Assembly: GCF_900117425.1 (NCBI RefSeq)
Contig: NZ_FPEH01000015.1
Location: 310,001 to 374,000, forward strand
Direction: 5' to 3'
From: Novosphingobium sp. NDB2Meth1
Lineage (GTDB): Bacteria > Pseudomonadota > Alphaproteobacteria > Sphingomonadales > Sphingomonadaceae
Length of the DNA: 64,000 nt
A model generated the notes under the pieces. That model ran no database searches. It was not told the origin of the DNA and was given only the letters and a program-made list of their open reading frames with translations. Shown one piece after another: positions 1 to 7,199 of this stretch. The position numbers and the translations under genes were made by a program. Numbering within the stretch: position 1 is the first letter of the stretch; each line of letters starts with the position of its first letter.

Positions 1-891
1 TGAACGCCGTCTGAGCCACAGGATCGACCAATTGCCGCGCTGCATCCGCGCGCGCAGCGAAAATCCTGCGCGGGTATAGGCGGCCCGCACGGTCGGCTCC
101 TGCGCGGTGAGCAGCCCGGCCAGCAGCACGCTCCCACCCGGCGCCACCGCCTTGCCAAAGTCGCGCGACAACTCGGCGAGCGGCCCGGCCAGAATGTTGG
201 CGATCAGCAGGTCATAAGGCGCAGCGGCCCGGAGCAGCGGATGCTCCATGCCCGGCGCGATCACAATGGCGAGCTTGCCCGGCCCATCACCCAGCGCGAT
301 GCCGTTGAGATCGGCGTTCTCCGCCACGACCGGCCCGCACACCGCATCGATATCGCTGGCCGTCGCCCGCGCGCGCGGCCACAGGTGGAGCGCGGCGAAC
401 GCCAGCAGCCCGGTCCCGGTGCCGATATCCGCCAGATTGCGCACGACGAGGCCCTTGGCCTTCATATGCCCCAGCATGGCAAGGCAGCCCGAAGTCGTCT
501 CGTGATGACCTGTTCCAAAAGCCTGGCTCGCCGGGATCACGAAATCGCGAAAGCCGGGAGCCGGACGGTGATCCGGCGTGCGGACATGGAAAGGGCCTGC
601 GGTGATCGGCTCGACATTCTGCTGGCTCAGTGTCACCCAGTCCGCGTCGGCCAGTTCCTCGATGATCAGCTTGGGTGCGCCCTCGGCGAACAATGCCGAA
701 ATCGCCGCCGTGTCCGCCGCCGTCGGCTTGCGCTCCAGCCAGGCTTCCAGCTGCCACGCGTCGGGCTCGGCGGGATCGGTCTGCCCGCCACCCAGAACAA
801 TGGAGAAATCCCAGTCCTGCGCATCCTCATGCGCCACAAGCGCCGCGCGCACCACGTCGGCGGGCGCGCGGACGGTGATCTTCCAGCTCAC
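1..891 (-). CDS. prmA: Ribosomal protein L11 methyltransferase (C-terminus cut by window edge)
   Basis: SAM-dependent enzyme that trimethylates ribosomal protein L11 in the cytoplasm. The reverse strand reads open from a GTG at 891 to base 1 (297 codons) with no stop, so the last few residues lie outside the window. Seen directly: the PrmA signature SQAFGTGHHETT near residues 122-133, SAM motif I (DIGTGTG, about 155-161) and the substrate-loop motif LLIANIL near 228-234. These three together are specific for PrmA. The GTG overlaps the TGA of the upstream beta-lactamase gene (GTGA), which fits translational coupling in an SDR-bla-prmA operon. No other in-frame start nearby gives the full N-terminal domain. 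Confidence 0.93.
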   Translation of the reverse strand, partial: MSWKITVRAPADVVRAALVAHEDAQDWDFSIVLGGGQTDPAEPDAWQLEAWLERKPTAADTAAISALFAEGAPKLIIEELADADWVTLSQQNVEPITAGPFHVRTPDHRPAPGFRDFVIPASQAFGTGHHETTSGCLAMLGHMKAKGLVVRNLADIGTGTGLLAFAALHLWPRARATASDIDAVCGPVVAENADLNGIALGDGPGKLAIVIAPGMEHPLLRAAAPYDLLIANILAGPLAELSRDFGKAVAPGGSVLLAGLLTAQEPTVRAAYTRAGFSLRARMQRGNWSILWLRRRS

Positions 892-1799
892 TTGACGGTT
901 TCCCGCACCAGCTGCGCATTGAGATTGCGGCGGCCCATGGCGGCGTAGTCGCGGCAAGCCTTCGGCGAGGCGAGCGGCTGCTCGCCCAGCATCCGTTCGA
1001 ACAGATCGCTCACCGAGGGATGCGGCGTCACAAGGATGCCGCAGTTCAGCGCGGCGATTGCGGAAAAGGTGCGCTGGAACCGGGCGACAACGTCGGCATG
1101 ATCGGTGAAGCGGTAAGGTCCGGCCGCAAGCGCGGAAATGCTGTCGATGTAGCTGACCGTCTGGCACTGCCGCTCGGCGCAGCTCTGCCACGACCAGCTG
1201 CTCGAACCGGTGGTGTGCCCCGGCGTCGCCATCATGGTGAGCCGCAGCGGTCCGACTTGCACGACATCGCCGGTCTTGACGATCCGGTCCGCCGCGACCG
1301 GTGCGAAGTCGTGATCCTTGAGCACGGCTGCCTGCGAATCCGCCGGATCGACCTTGCCGCTGGCAATCACTACCGCCGCCGGAGCGCTCAGCGCCACTTG
1401 CGCACCCGTCGCCTTCGCCAGCGCCGCCAGCCCGCCGACATGATCGAAATGCTCATGGCTCGTCACGATCCAGCGCACGTCCTCCGGCCGGAACCCCAGT
1501 GCGCGGATATTGGCGAGGATCGACGGGGCTGCTTCCTCGGTCGCGGCATCGACCATCACATGCCCCTGCGGAGAGGTCACCAGCAGCACCGAGACCGTGC
1601 AGGTGCCCACATACCAGGTGTTGCCATAGAGCCGTGCGGGCGGGGCAGGGGCGGAGAAGTCCTCCTTGCCCTCGCACTGCTTCACCACCGCCTGCGTGGC
1701 CGCGCGGTCCGGTCCGGCCTGCGCGAAGGCGAGGCCCGGTGCTGCTGCCAGGGCAAGCGCCATCAGCGCCCTAGCGAACAAAGCTCGCTCCATTCGCAT
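888..1799 (-). CDS. Subclass B3 metallo-beta-lactamase
   Basis: 303-residue exported zinc hydrolase of the subclass B3 metallo-beta-lactamase type. A hydrophobic signal peptide covers about residues 5-26 (cleavage near AFA-QA). Metal ligands seen: H115 and H117 in SHEHFDHVGG, D119 and H120 in the same motif, H195 in ATPGHTTGSSSW, and H260 in VTPHPS. This matches B3 spacing, including the late TPHP histidine. Members hydrolyse beta-lactams in the periplasm; some environmental relatives are weak or have other substrates, so resistance is inferred. The start ATG lies 29 bases inside the end of the upstream SDR gene, and an ATG two codons later is an alternative. No mobile element is nearby, so the gene looks intrinsic to the chromosome. 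Confidence 0.88.
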   Translation of the reverse strand: MRMERALFARALMALALAAAPGLAFAQAGPDRAATQAVVKQCEGKEDFSAPAPPARLYGNTWYVGTCTVSVLLVTSPQGHVMVDAATEEAAPSILANIRALGFRPEDVRWIVTSHEHFDHVGGLAALAKATGAQVALSAPAAVVIASGKVDPADSQAAVLKDHDFAPVAADRIVKTGDVVQVGPLRLTMMATPGHTTGSSSWSWQSCAERQCQTVSYIDSISALAAGPYRFTDHADVVARFQRTFSAIAALNCGILVTPHPSVSDLFERMLGEQPLASPKACRDYAAMGRRNLNAQLVRETVK

Positions 1800-2487
1800 C
1801 GATCACCGCTCCCGTCATGCTCGCAGGCGCATCGAGCGCGCAGAACACGCCGATGGCCGCGATTTCCTCCGGGCTCGCCACCCGGCCCAGCGGAATGTCC
1901 GCCAGCAGCCCCGGTCCGCCCCGGCTGGCGAGGTAATCGCCCGCCATGTCGGTATTCGTGAAGCCCGGCGTCACCGCAAAGCTCAGGATGCCCTGCGCGG
2001 CATACCCCCGCGCGATGGTCTTGTGCATGGCGATCATCCCGCCCTTGGCCGCCGCATAGTGCCAGTGCGCGGGCGAATCCCCGCGGTAGGCCGCCCGGCT
2101 CGCGACATGGACAATCCGTCCGCCCACGCCGCGCGCCTGCCAGTGCCGCACCGCCAGCCGCGAAAGCTGCGCGGCGGAGGTGAGGTTGATCCGCAGCGTT
2201 TCCTCCCAGCCGTCCAGCCACGCGATGTCCGAGGCATCGATGGGATTGGCGGCAAACAGGCCCGCATTGTTGACGAGGATGTCGATTGCCCCGCCCGCCA
2301 TTTCCAGCGCCTGTTCCCACAGCATTTCCGCCGAGGCCGGCTCGCCCAGATCAGCGCCGACCACGCCCGGTGCCTCCTTGCGCCCATGGCGAATGACCGC
2401 CGCGCCGCGCGCGCCGAGTGCTTCGGCGAGCGCTGCTCCGATGCCCCGGGTCGAGCCGGTGACTAAAATGACAGGTGCTTGCATCAT
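1771..2487 (-). CDS. Short-chain dehydrogenase/reductase (SDR), substrate unknown
   Basis: 238-residue classical SDR oxidoreductase. Visible motifs: the nucleotide-binding TGSTRGIG at about residues 10-17, NNAG near 73, and the active-site pair YAAAK about 150 residues in. The length is typical for the family. The open frame extends upstream to 2610, but the ATG at 2487 (or the adjacent one at 2484) places the first beta strand (PVILVTG) right after the start, as in homologues. It is the first gene of a minus-strand group with the beta-lactamase and prmA. The substrate cannot be read from sequence; FabG-like or sugar/steroid alcohol dehydrogenase roles are possible. Confidence 0.85.
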   Translation of the reverse strand: MMQAPVILVTGSTRGIGAALAEALGARGAAVIRHGRKEAPGVVGADLGEPASAEMLWEQALEMAGGAIDILVNNAGLFAANPIDASDIAWLDGWEETLRINLTSAAQLSRLAVRHWQARGVGGRIVHVASRAAYRGDSPAHWHYAAAKGGMIAMHKTIARGYAAQGILSFAVTPGFTNTDMAGDYLASRGGPGLLADIPLGRVASPEEIAAIGVFCALDAPASMTGAVIDANGASFVR

Positions 2488-2514
2488 CACGCGCTCTACC
2501 AGCGAATATGGGCC

Positions 2515-2557
2515 GTGCAACAGGGGCAGGGGAATTGCCCCGTCGCGATAGTTGCAC
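2515..2557. promoter_or_regulatory. Two-part inverted repeat in the SDR/sdhC divergent promoter region
   Basis: The 155-base gap between the divergent SDR and sdhC genes holds an outer inverted repeat GTGCAAC (2515-2521) / GTTGCAC (2551-2557). It encloses an inner stem GGGGCA (2523-2528) / TGCCCC (2536-2541). It could be a regulator site or an RNA hairpin in either leader. No clear -35/-10 pair was recognised. The sdhC ribosome-binding site (AGGGGG near 2633) is separate from it. Confidence 0.35.
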
Positions 2558-2642
2558 ACCCGGCCATTTGGGCTAATACGAATCGCACTCGCTTCATGCT
2601 CCACAGGCATGAGAGGTTTTGGTAATCAATTTAGGGGGTTCT

Positions 2643-3068
2643 ATGGCGCAGGCGCCCGGCAAGAGGCCACTTTCGCCGCATCTCGAAATCTGGCGCTGGG
2701 GTCCGGCCATGCTGGTCTCGATCCTGCACCGCATCACGGGCGAAGGCTTGGCCTTTGTGGGCCTTTCGCTGTTCCTCTGGTGGGTCGGCGCGATTGCCGG
2801 TGGTCCGGAAAGCTATCAGACCTTCCTCGACTGGGTCTGGCTCGCCCCCGATGGCGGCTTGCAGACGGCAACCGCGCTGCTCGGCAAAGTCGTCCTCGTC
2901 GGCCTCACCTGGGCGTTCTTCCAGCACATGGCGAGCGGCATCCGCCACTTCGTGCTCGATATCGGCGCGGGCTACGAGCTTGAAACCAACGCGCGCTGGT
3001 CCTTGCTGACGATCCTGTTCTCGGTCGCGGCCACCAGCGTTTTCTGGGCCGCCGTGCTGCTGCACTGA
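2643..3068 (+). CDS. sdhC: Succinate dehydrogenase cytochrome b556 subunit
   Basis: Membrane anchor subunit of complex II, which passes electrons from succinate oxidation to ubiquinone in the inner membrane. The 141-residue product has the N-terminal signature RPLSPHLEIWRWGPAM and SILHRITG, followed by three hydrophobic segments. The haem-ligand motif HMASGIRHFVLD lies near residues 93-104. The ATG at 2643 is chosen because AGGGGG sits 5-10 bases upstream; an in-frame ATG at 2619 has no such site and would add eight non-conserved residues. It is the first gene of sdhC-sdhD-sdhA on the plus strand. Confidence 0.95.
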   Translation: MAQAPGKRPLSPHLEIWRWGPAMLVSILHRITGEGLAFVGLSLFLWWVGAIAGGPESYQTFLDWVWLAPDGGLQTATALLGKVVLVGLTWAFFQHMASGIRHFVLDIGAGYELETNARWSLLTILFSVAATSVFWAAVLLH

Positions 3069-3102
3069 ACCCTTCACCCCATACCTTTCTCAAGGACATT
3101 CC

Positions 3103-3486
3103 ATGGGTAACGGAACTTCCATCGGCCGCGTGCGCGGTCTCGGCTCCAGCCACCACGGCACCGGCCACTTCCTGTCCTCGCGGCTGACCGCGGTCGGCAA
3201 TCTCGTGCTGATCCCGTTCCTGATGATCAGCCTCGCGCTGATGCCCTCGCATGACTACGCGACGGTTCATGCCTGGGCGGCCAAGCCGCTGCCCGCCACC
3301 GCGCTGATCCTCATCCTGATCAACACGTTCTATCATGCGCGTCTGGGCATCCAGGTCATGCTGGAGGACTACGTCCATGAGAATGGCGGCAAGATCGCCG
3401 CCTGGCTGTTCGTCAATTTCGTGCCGTTCGCGGGCGCTGCCTTTGGCATCGTCTCGGTCGTGCGCATCGCTCTCGGGGGCGCCTGA
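3103..3486 (+). CDS. sdhD: Succinate dehydrogenase membrane anchor subunit
   Basis: 127-residue hydrophobic subunit that, with SdhC, holds the haem and quinone site of complex II. Three transmembrane stretches are visible (about residues 30-48, 62-82 and 100-122). The segment FYHARLGIQVMLEDYVH is the typical SdhD histidine/quinone-site motif. It begins 34 bases after sdhC behind an AAGGA site and ends 3 bases before sdhA, so the three genes are surely cotranscribed. Confidence 0.92.
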   Translation: MGNGTSIGRVRGLGSSHHGTGHFLSSRLTAVGNLVLIPFLMISLALMPSHDYATVHAWAAKPLPATALILILINTFYHARLGIQVMLEDYVHENGGKIAAWLFVNFVPFAGAAFGIVSVVRIALGGA

Positions 3487-3489
3487 GCC

Positions 3490-5313
3490 ATGGCTTCCAC
3501 TGCCTACAAGATCATCGACCACACCTATGACACCGTCGTCGTCGGCGCCGGCGGTTCGGGCCTTCGCGCCACGATGGGTTCGGCCCAGGCCGGCCTGCGC
3601 ACGGCCTGCATCACCAAGGTCTTCCCGACCCGCTCGCACACCGTCGCGGCGCAGGGCGGTATCGCCGCCAGCCTCGGCAACAACAGCCCGGACCACTGGA
3701 CCTGGCACATGTACGATACCGTCAAGGGTTCCGACTGGCTCGGCGATCAGGACGCGATCGAATACATGGTCCGCGAAGCCCCGGCGGCGGTCTACGAACT
3801 CGAGCACGCGGGCGTGCCCTTCAGCCGCAACGCCGAAGGCACGATCTACCAGCGTCCGTTCGGTGGCCACATGCAGAACATGGGCGAAGGCCCGCCGGTG
3901 CAGCGCACCTGCGCTGCGGCGGACCGCACCGGCCACGCCATGCTCCACGCGCTCTATCAGCAGAGCCTGAAGTACGACGCGGACTTCTTCATCGAGTATT
4001 TCGCGATCGACCTCATCATGGAGCCCGGCGCGAACGGCGTCCCTGAATGCCGCGGCGTCATCGCCATGTGCATGGACGACGGCTCGATCCACCGCTTCCG
4101 CAGCCATGCCGTCGTGCTGGCGACGGGCGGCTATGGCCGCTGCTACTTCACCGCCACTTCGGCGCACACCTGCACCGGTGACGGCGGCGGCATGGTGCTG
4201 CGCGCAGGGCTCCCGCTGCAGGACATGGAATTCGTCCAGTTCCACCCCACCGGCATTTACGGCGCGGGCGTGCTCATCACCGAAGGCGCGCGCGGCGAGG
4301 GCGGCTACCTCACCAACTCCGAAGGCGAGCGCTTCATGGAGCGCTATGCGCCTTCCGCGAAGGACCTTGCCAGCCGCGACGTCGTCAGCCGTTCGATGGC
4401 GCTCGAAATCCGCGAAGGCCGCGGCGTCGGTCCGCACAAGGACCACATCTACCTCCACCTCGATCACATCGATGCGAAGGTGTTGGCCGAGCGCCTACCG
4501 GGCATCACCGAAAGCGGCAAGATCTTCGCAGGCGTCGACTTGACCCGCCAGCCGCTCCCGGTCGTGCCGACCGTCCACTACAACATGGGCGGCATCCCCT
4601 GTAACTACCACGGCGAAGTCGTGACGATCGGCCCGGACGGCAATCCGGAAACCGTCGTCCCCGGCCTCTTCGCGGTGGGCGAGGCGGCCTGCGTTTCGGT
4701 CCATGGCGCGAACCGCCTCGGCTCCAACTCGCTGATCGACCTCGTCGTGTTCGGTCGCGCCACCGGCCTGCGCCTCAAGGAGATCATCAAGCCCGGCTCG
4801 GCGCACAAGGCCCTGCCCAAGGACAGCGCCGACATGGCGCTCACCCGCATCGACACGTTCCGCCACGCCAATGGCGGCTCGCCGACGGCGCAGGTGCGCA
4901 TCGAGATGCAGCGCACGATGTCCGCCCACGCCGCGGTGTTCCGCACCGACGAGCTCATGGCCGAAGGCAAGACCAAGCTTGCCGCGACGTATGAGCGCAT
5001 GGGCGACATCAAGGTTTCGGATCGCTCGCTGATCTGGAACTCGGACCTGATCGAGACGCTCGAGCTCGACAATCTGATCGCGCAGGCCTCGGTCACGATG
5101 CATTCGGCCTTCAACCGCAAGGAAAGCCGCGGCGCCCACGCGCACGAGGACTTCCCCGATCGCAACGATGGCGAATGGATGAAGCACACCGTCAGCTGGT
5201 TCGACGGCTGGGGCGGCAAGGGCGGCGGCGTGAAGCTCGATTACCGCCCGGTCCACGAATATACGCTCACCGACGACGTCGAGTACATCAAGCCGAAGAA
5301 GCGCGTGTACTGA
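3490..5313 (+). CDS. sdhA: Succinate dehydrogenase flavoprotein subunit
   Basis: 607-residue catalytic subunit of complex II that oxidises succinate to fumarate. Seen: the FAD-binding dinucleotide fold [12 protein letters not shown] (about 17-28), the covalent FAD-attachment histidine H50 in [11 protein letters not shown], the [10 protein letters not shown] substrate-domain motif, and the C-terminal HPVHEYTL-like end ([16 protein letters not shown]). Full length for the family. Translation begins 3 bases after sdhD. The iron-sulfur subunit gene sdhB does not follow; a cupin gene does, and no SdhB-like protein occurs elsewhere in the window. Confidence 0.97.
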   Translation: MASTAYKIIDHTYDTVVVGAGGSGLRATMGSAQAGLRTACITKVFPTRSHTVAAQGGIAASLGNNSPDHWTWHMYDTVKGSDWLGDQDAIEYMVREAPAAVYELEHAGVPFSRNAEGTIYQRPFGGHMQNMGEGPPVQRTCAAADRTGHAMLHALYQQSLKYDADFFIEYFAIDLIMEPGANGVPECRGVIAMCMDDGSIHRFRSHAVVLATGGYGRCYFTATSAHTCTGDGGGMVLRAGLPLQDMEFVQFHPTGIYGAGVLITEGARGEGGYLTNSEGERFMERYAPSAKDLASRDVVSRSMALEIREGRGVGPHKDHIYLHLDHIDAKVLAERLPGITESGKIFAGVDLTRQPLPVVPTVHYNMGGIPCNYHGEVVTIGPDGNPETVVPGLFAVGEAACVSVHGANRLGSNSLIDLVVFGRATGLRLKEIIKPGSAHKALPKDSADMALTRIDTFRHANGGSPTAQVRIEMQRTMSAHAAVFRTDELMAEGKTKLAATYERMGDIKVSDRSLIWNSDLIETLELDNLIAQASVTMHSAFNRKESRGAHAHEDFPDRNDGEWMKHTVSWFDGWGGKGGGVKLDYRPVHEYTLTDDVEYIKPKKRVY

Positions 5314-5315
5314 AC

Positions 5316-5720
5316 GTGTCCGCACTCAGCGGGTTTCGGCTTCTGATGGCCGGGCTTGTCCTCGTGGCAGGCCCGGCCATTGCCGTTGCGGCGCCGGAAG
5401 CCGGCACTTTGCCCGATCCGCTGCGGGCAGGCTGGAAGGGCCAGCACGTCTGCGAACTGCTCAAGGACAATGCGCAGATGCGCGTCCTGCGCTGCACGTT
5501 CCCGCCGGGCTGGGGGCACGAGCGCCATTTCCACGCGCCGCACTGGGGCTATATTTTGCAAGGTTCGACCATGCGGATCACCACGGCGAAAGGTACTGTC
5601 GTGCGCGAACTCAAGGCTGGCGACAGCTGGTGGAGCGACGGGATCGAGTGGCACGAGGGGGTGAACATCGGTACGACCACCGGCGTCTACCTGATCGTCG
5701 AGCCGAAGAGCCAAGGCTGA
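5316..5720 (+). CDS. Secreted cupin-domain protein, function unknown
   Basis: Small single-domain cupin with a signal peptide. The GTG at 5316, two bases after the sdhA stop, gives a 134-residue product starting with a hydrophobic leader that ends near AVA-APEAG; an ATG at 5346 would truncate the leader. The cupin core shows the first metal-binding motif around GWGHERHFHAPHWGYIL (several histidines) and a second region around WSDGIEWHEGVN. The metal ligands look intact, but the activity is unknown. Being coupled to sdhA suggests cotranscription with the sdh operon, not necessarily a role in complex II. Confidence 0.75.
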   Translation: MSALSGFRLLMAGLVLVAGPAIAVAAPEAGTLPDPLRAGWKGQHVCELLKDNAQMRVLRCTFPPGWGHERHFHAPHWGYILQGSTMRITTAKGTVVRELKAGDSWWSDGIEWHEGVNIGTTTGVYLIVEPKSQG

Positions 5721-5732
5721 CATTCCATGCCT

Positions 5733-5763
5733 GTCACCCCGGACTTGATCCGGGGTCCCGCTT
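5733..5763. repeat. Dispersed palindromic repeat (CCCCGGA-CTTGA-TCCGGGG hairpin)
   Basis: A perfect 7-bp stem CCCCGGA (5737-5743) / TCCGGGG (5749-5755) with a five-base loop, flanked by GTCA and TCCCGC. From general knowledge, this intergenic repeat is widespread in sphingomonads and other alphaproteobacteria; in one frame it reads VTPDLIRGP. It lies 13 bases after the cupin gene stop and may act as a transcription end or processing signal for the sdh operon, though no T-tract follows. Confidence 0.7.
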
Positions 5764-6141
5764 GCCCCGCTGCACTGGCGCGGCCGATGGTGGATTTTCC
5801 TACACAAGCGAAATCTGTCATGGCTGCGACTTTGGGCGGCTCCCGCCTTTGCGCTCTTTGCCATCGTCGTATCAATCGCCGCCAAGCGTGCACGCCAGAT
5901 CTGTCGCCGTGTCGCTTTTTTATGCATTTTATATCATGATATCAATTAATTGAGGGGCTTTCTCAAAAGCGACACGGTGTCGCTTTTGTCGCTTTTCGCA
6001 AGGGCCAAGCCGTCGCGCGGCGGGGTGCCGAACCTGTCGTTGATCTGCATGCAGTCTGCTGTTCGCAGAAGCCCGGCTGACGGCGACGTCGGCAAGGGGC
6101 AGGTGCATCTTATGGGACAGCCCACGGAAAGGATCCCCTTG
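5764..6141. other. Gene-free stretch with AT-rich island
   Basis: No credible gene was found between the cupin gene and the next secreted protein. Open frames here have no homology-like features and overlap the palindromes. The stretch holds an unusually AT-rich patch (about 5915-5965) and repeated copies of a GTGTCGCTTTT word, described separately. The remainder is unremarkable GC-rich spacer that presumably carries the promoter of the 6142 gene. Confidence 0.5.
5908..5996. promoter_or_regulatory. Cluster of GTGTCGCTTTT repeats and palindromes
   Basis: GTGTCGCTTTT occurs at 5909-5919 and 5977-5987, and in inverted form (AAAAGCGACAC) at 5965-5975. The last two form a perfect 11-bp-arm palindrome around a single G at 5976. 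A partial copy, GTCGCTTTT, follows at 5988-5996. Between the outer copies lie the perfect palindrome ATATCATGATAT (5931-5942) and AATTAATT. The arrangement looks like an operator array or a terminator/attachment-like site. No protein partner can be named. Confidence 0.45.
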
Positions 6142-6561
6142 ATGCACCTTCGCACTTTGCCGACCCGCGCCATGCTGATTGCCGGCGCCGCACTTCTCGC
6201 CCTTGCCGGAACGGCCTCGGCTCAAGGCACTTACGCTAGCAATGCGGCCCATCCCGCGCCGCCGGCTCCGCCCGCCCCGCCTGCACCCCCCGCGCCCCCC
6301 GCGCCCCCCGCGCCGCCTGAAGCGCCGACGCCGCCGGACGCTCCCCTCGTCGACCGCGCCGAGATCGATCGCGAGGTGGCCGAAAGCATGGCCGAAGCAC
6401 GCGAAGCCATCGCCGAGGCCCGCATGGAAATCGCTCAGGCCCGCAAGGAAATCATGCGCGAGAAGGATATGCCGGCCAAGGCCCGCGCCCAGGCGCTCGC
6501 CGCGCTCGACAAGGCCGAACGCAACGTGGCGCAGGCTCTGTCACAGCAGCGGGCAGACTGA
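6142..6561 (+). CDS. Secreted proline-repeat protein, unknown function
   Basis: 139-residue product, not recognised. The ATG at 6142 is chosen because GGAAAGGA ends 8 bases upstream and it starts a clean signal peptide (hydrophobic core LIAGAALLALAG, ending TASA-Q). Upstream in-frame ATGs would read through the AT-rich island. After the leader comes a low-complexity block of PAPP units (about residues 38-62), then a strongly charged helical region rich in EAR/AEA heptad-like patterns that probably forms a coiled coil. It is likely periplasmic or envelope-attached, the proline block acting as a spacer. It converges with the minus-strand gene ending at 6563, leaving one base between them. Confidence 0.65.
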   Translation: MHLRTLPTRAMLIAGAALLALAGTASAQGTYASNAAHPAPPAPPAPPAPPAPPAPPAPPEAPTPPDAPLVDRAEIDREVAESMAEAREAIAEARMEIAQARKEIMREKDMPAKARAQALAALDKAERNVAQALSQQRAD

Positions 6562-6562
6562 C

Positions 6563-7162
6563 CTAGCGGCGCCTGCGGGCGTTCCGTTTCTTCTTCGGGG
6601 GTGGCGGGGGCGGCGGCGTGCTGCCGGTCTCCGCTGCCGCCTGCATCGCGGCCGCCTGCGCTGCGGTGGCCGCGCGCGCCGGATAGCGGCATCCGCGCGC
6701 CTGGCCATAGCCCTTGAGGAACGCGCGGCGGCTTGCCCCGGCATAGAGCGCCACCTGCCATTGGCGTTCTCGCGCAGCCGCGCCGGTCACTTCCTTGATC
6801 ACGCCGCCGAACGGGATGAAGCTGTTGACCACGGACTTCGCGACCGAGCCCACCGCGTTCCCGCGCTTCTCGGCTTTGGTCTTGTCGGCGGCGATATCGA
6901 TGTCCGGCCCCAGCACGGCATCAAGCTCGCCAATCTCGGCCCCGATCGCCTTGCAGGACCTCATGCCCTTGACGGTATAGGTGTCCTCCCGCGCCGCGAT
7001 CAGGATCGGCGGGATTTCGTCCTTCTTGAGGTTCAGCGTATCGAGCGGCGCGGTCGCCACATCGCCCGCCGTCACATTGGGCGGCGCGACGACGGTTTGC
7101 GCCGCAAGCGGAGTGGCCGCAGCGCCGATCAGGAAGGTTATGGCCAGGCGGTAGTGGTTCAT
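6563..7162 (-). CDS. Secreted protein of unknown function
   Basis: 199 residues from the ATG at 7162, which has a strong GGAGGGG site 7-13 bases upstream; earlier in-frame ATGs lack one and have no leader. A signal peptide runs to about residue 22 (PLAA-QT). The mature part has no motif I recognise. It contains a glycine-rich hydrophobic segment (SFIPFGGVIKEVTGAAARER) in the second half, and ends with a run of seven prolines followed by a lysine/arginine-rich tail. The basic tail may bind nucleic acid, lipopolysaccharide or peptidoglycan; this is inference. It lies downstream of the zinc peptidase gene on the same strand with a 37-base gap. Confidence 0.65.
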   Translation of the reverse strand: MNHYRLAITFLIGAAATPLAAQTVVAPPNVTAGDVATAPLDTLNLKKDEIPPILIAAREDTYTVKGMRSCKAIGAEIGELDAVLGPDIDIAADKTKAEKRGNAVGSVAKSVVNSFIPFGGVIKEVTGAAARERQWQVALYAGASRRAFLKGYGQARGCRYPARAATAAQAAAMQAAAETGSTPPPPPPPKKKRNARRRR

Positions 7163-7199
7163 GCGGATTCCCCTCCAAGCCATGACAATGTCGCCCGCA

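Noticed and set aside
2905..4467. 520-codon minus-strand frame opposite sdhD/sdhA
   Set aside because: Antisense shadow; no domain or ribosome site, while sdhD and sdhA are unambiguous.
5727..5939. Possible small ORF starting MPVTPDLIRGP after the cupin gene
   Set aside because: The N-terminal residues are the translation of the dispersed hairpin repeat, a well-known source of false small ORFs.
6250..6330. Short tandem DNA repeat considered as a CRISPR or minisatellite
   Set aside because: The repeats are proline/alanine codons inside a secreted-protein gene with no spacers. It is coding low complexity.
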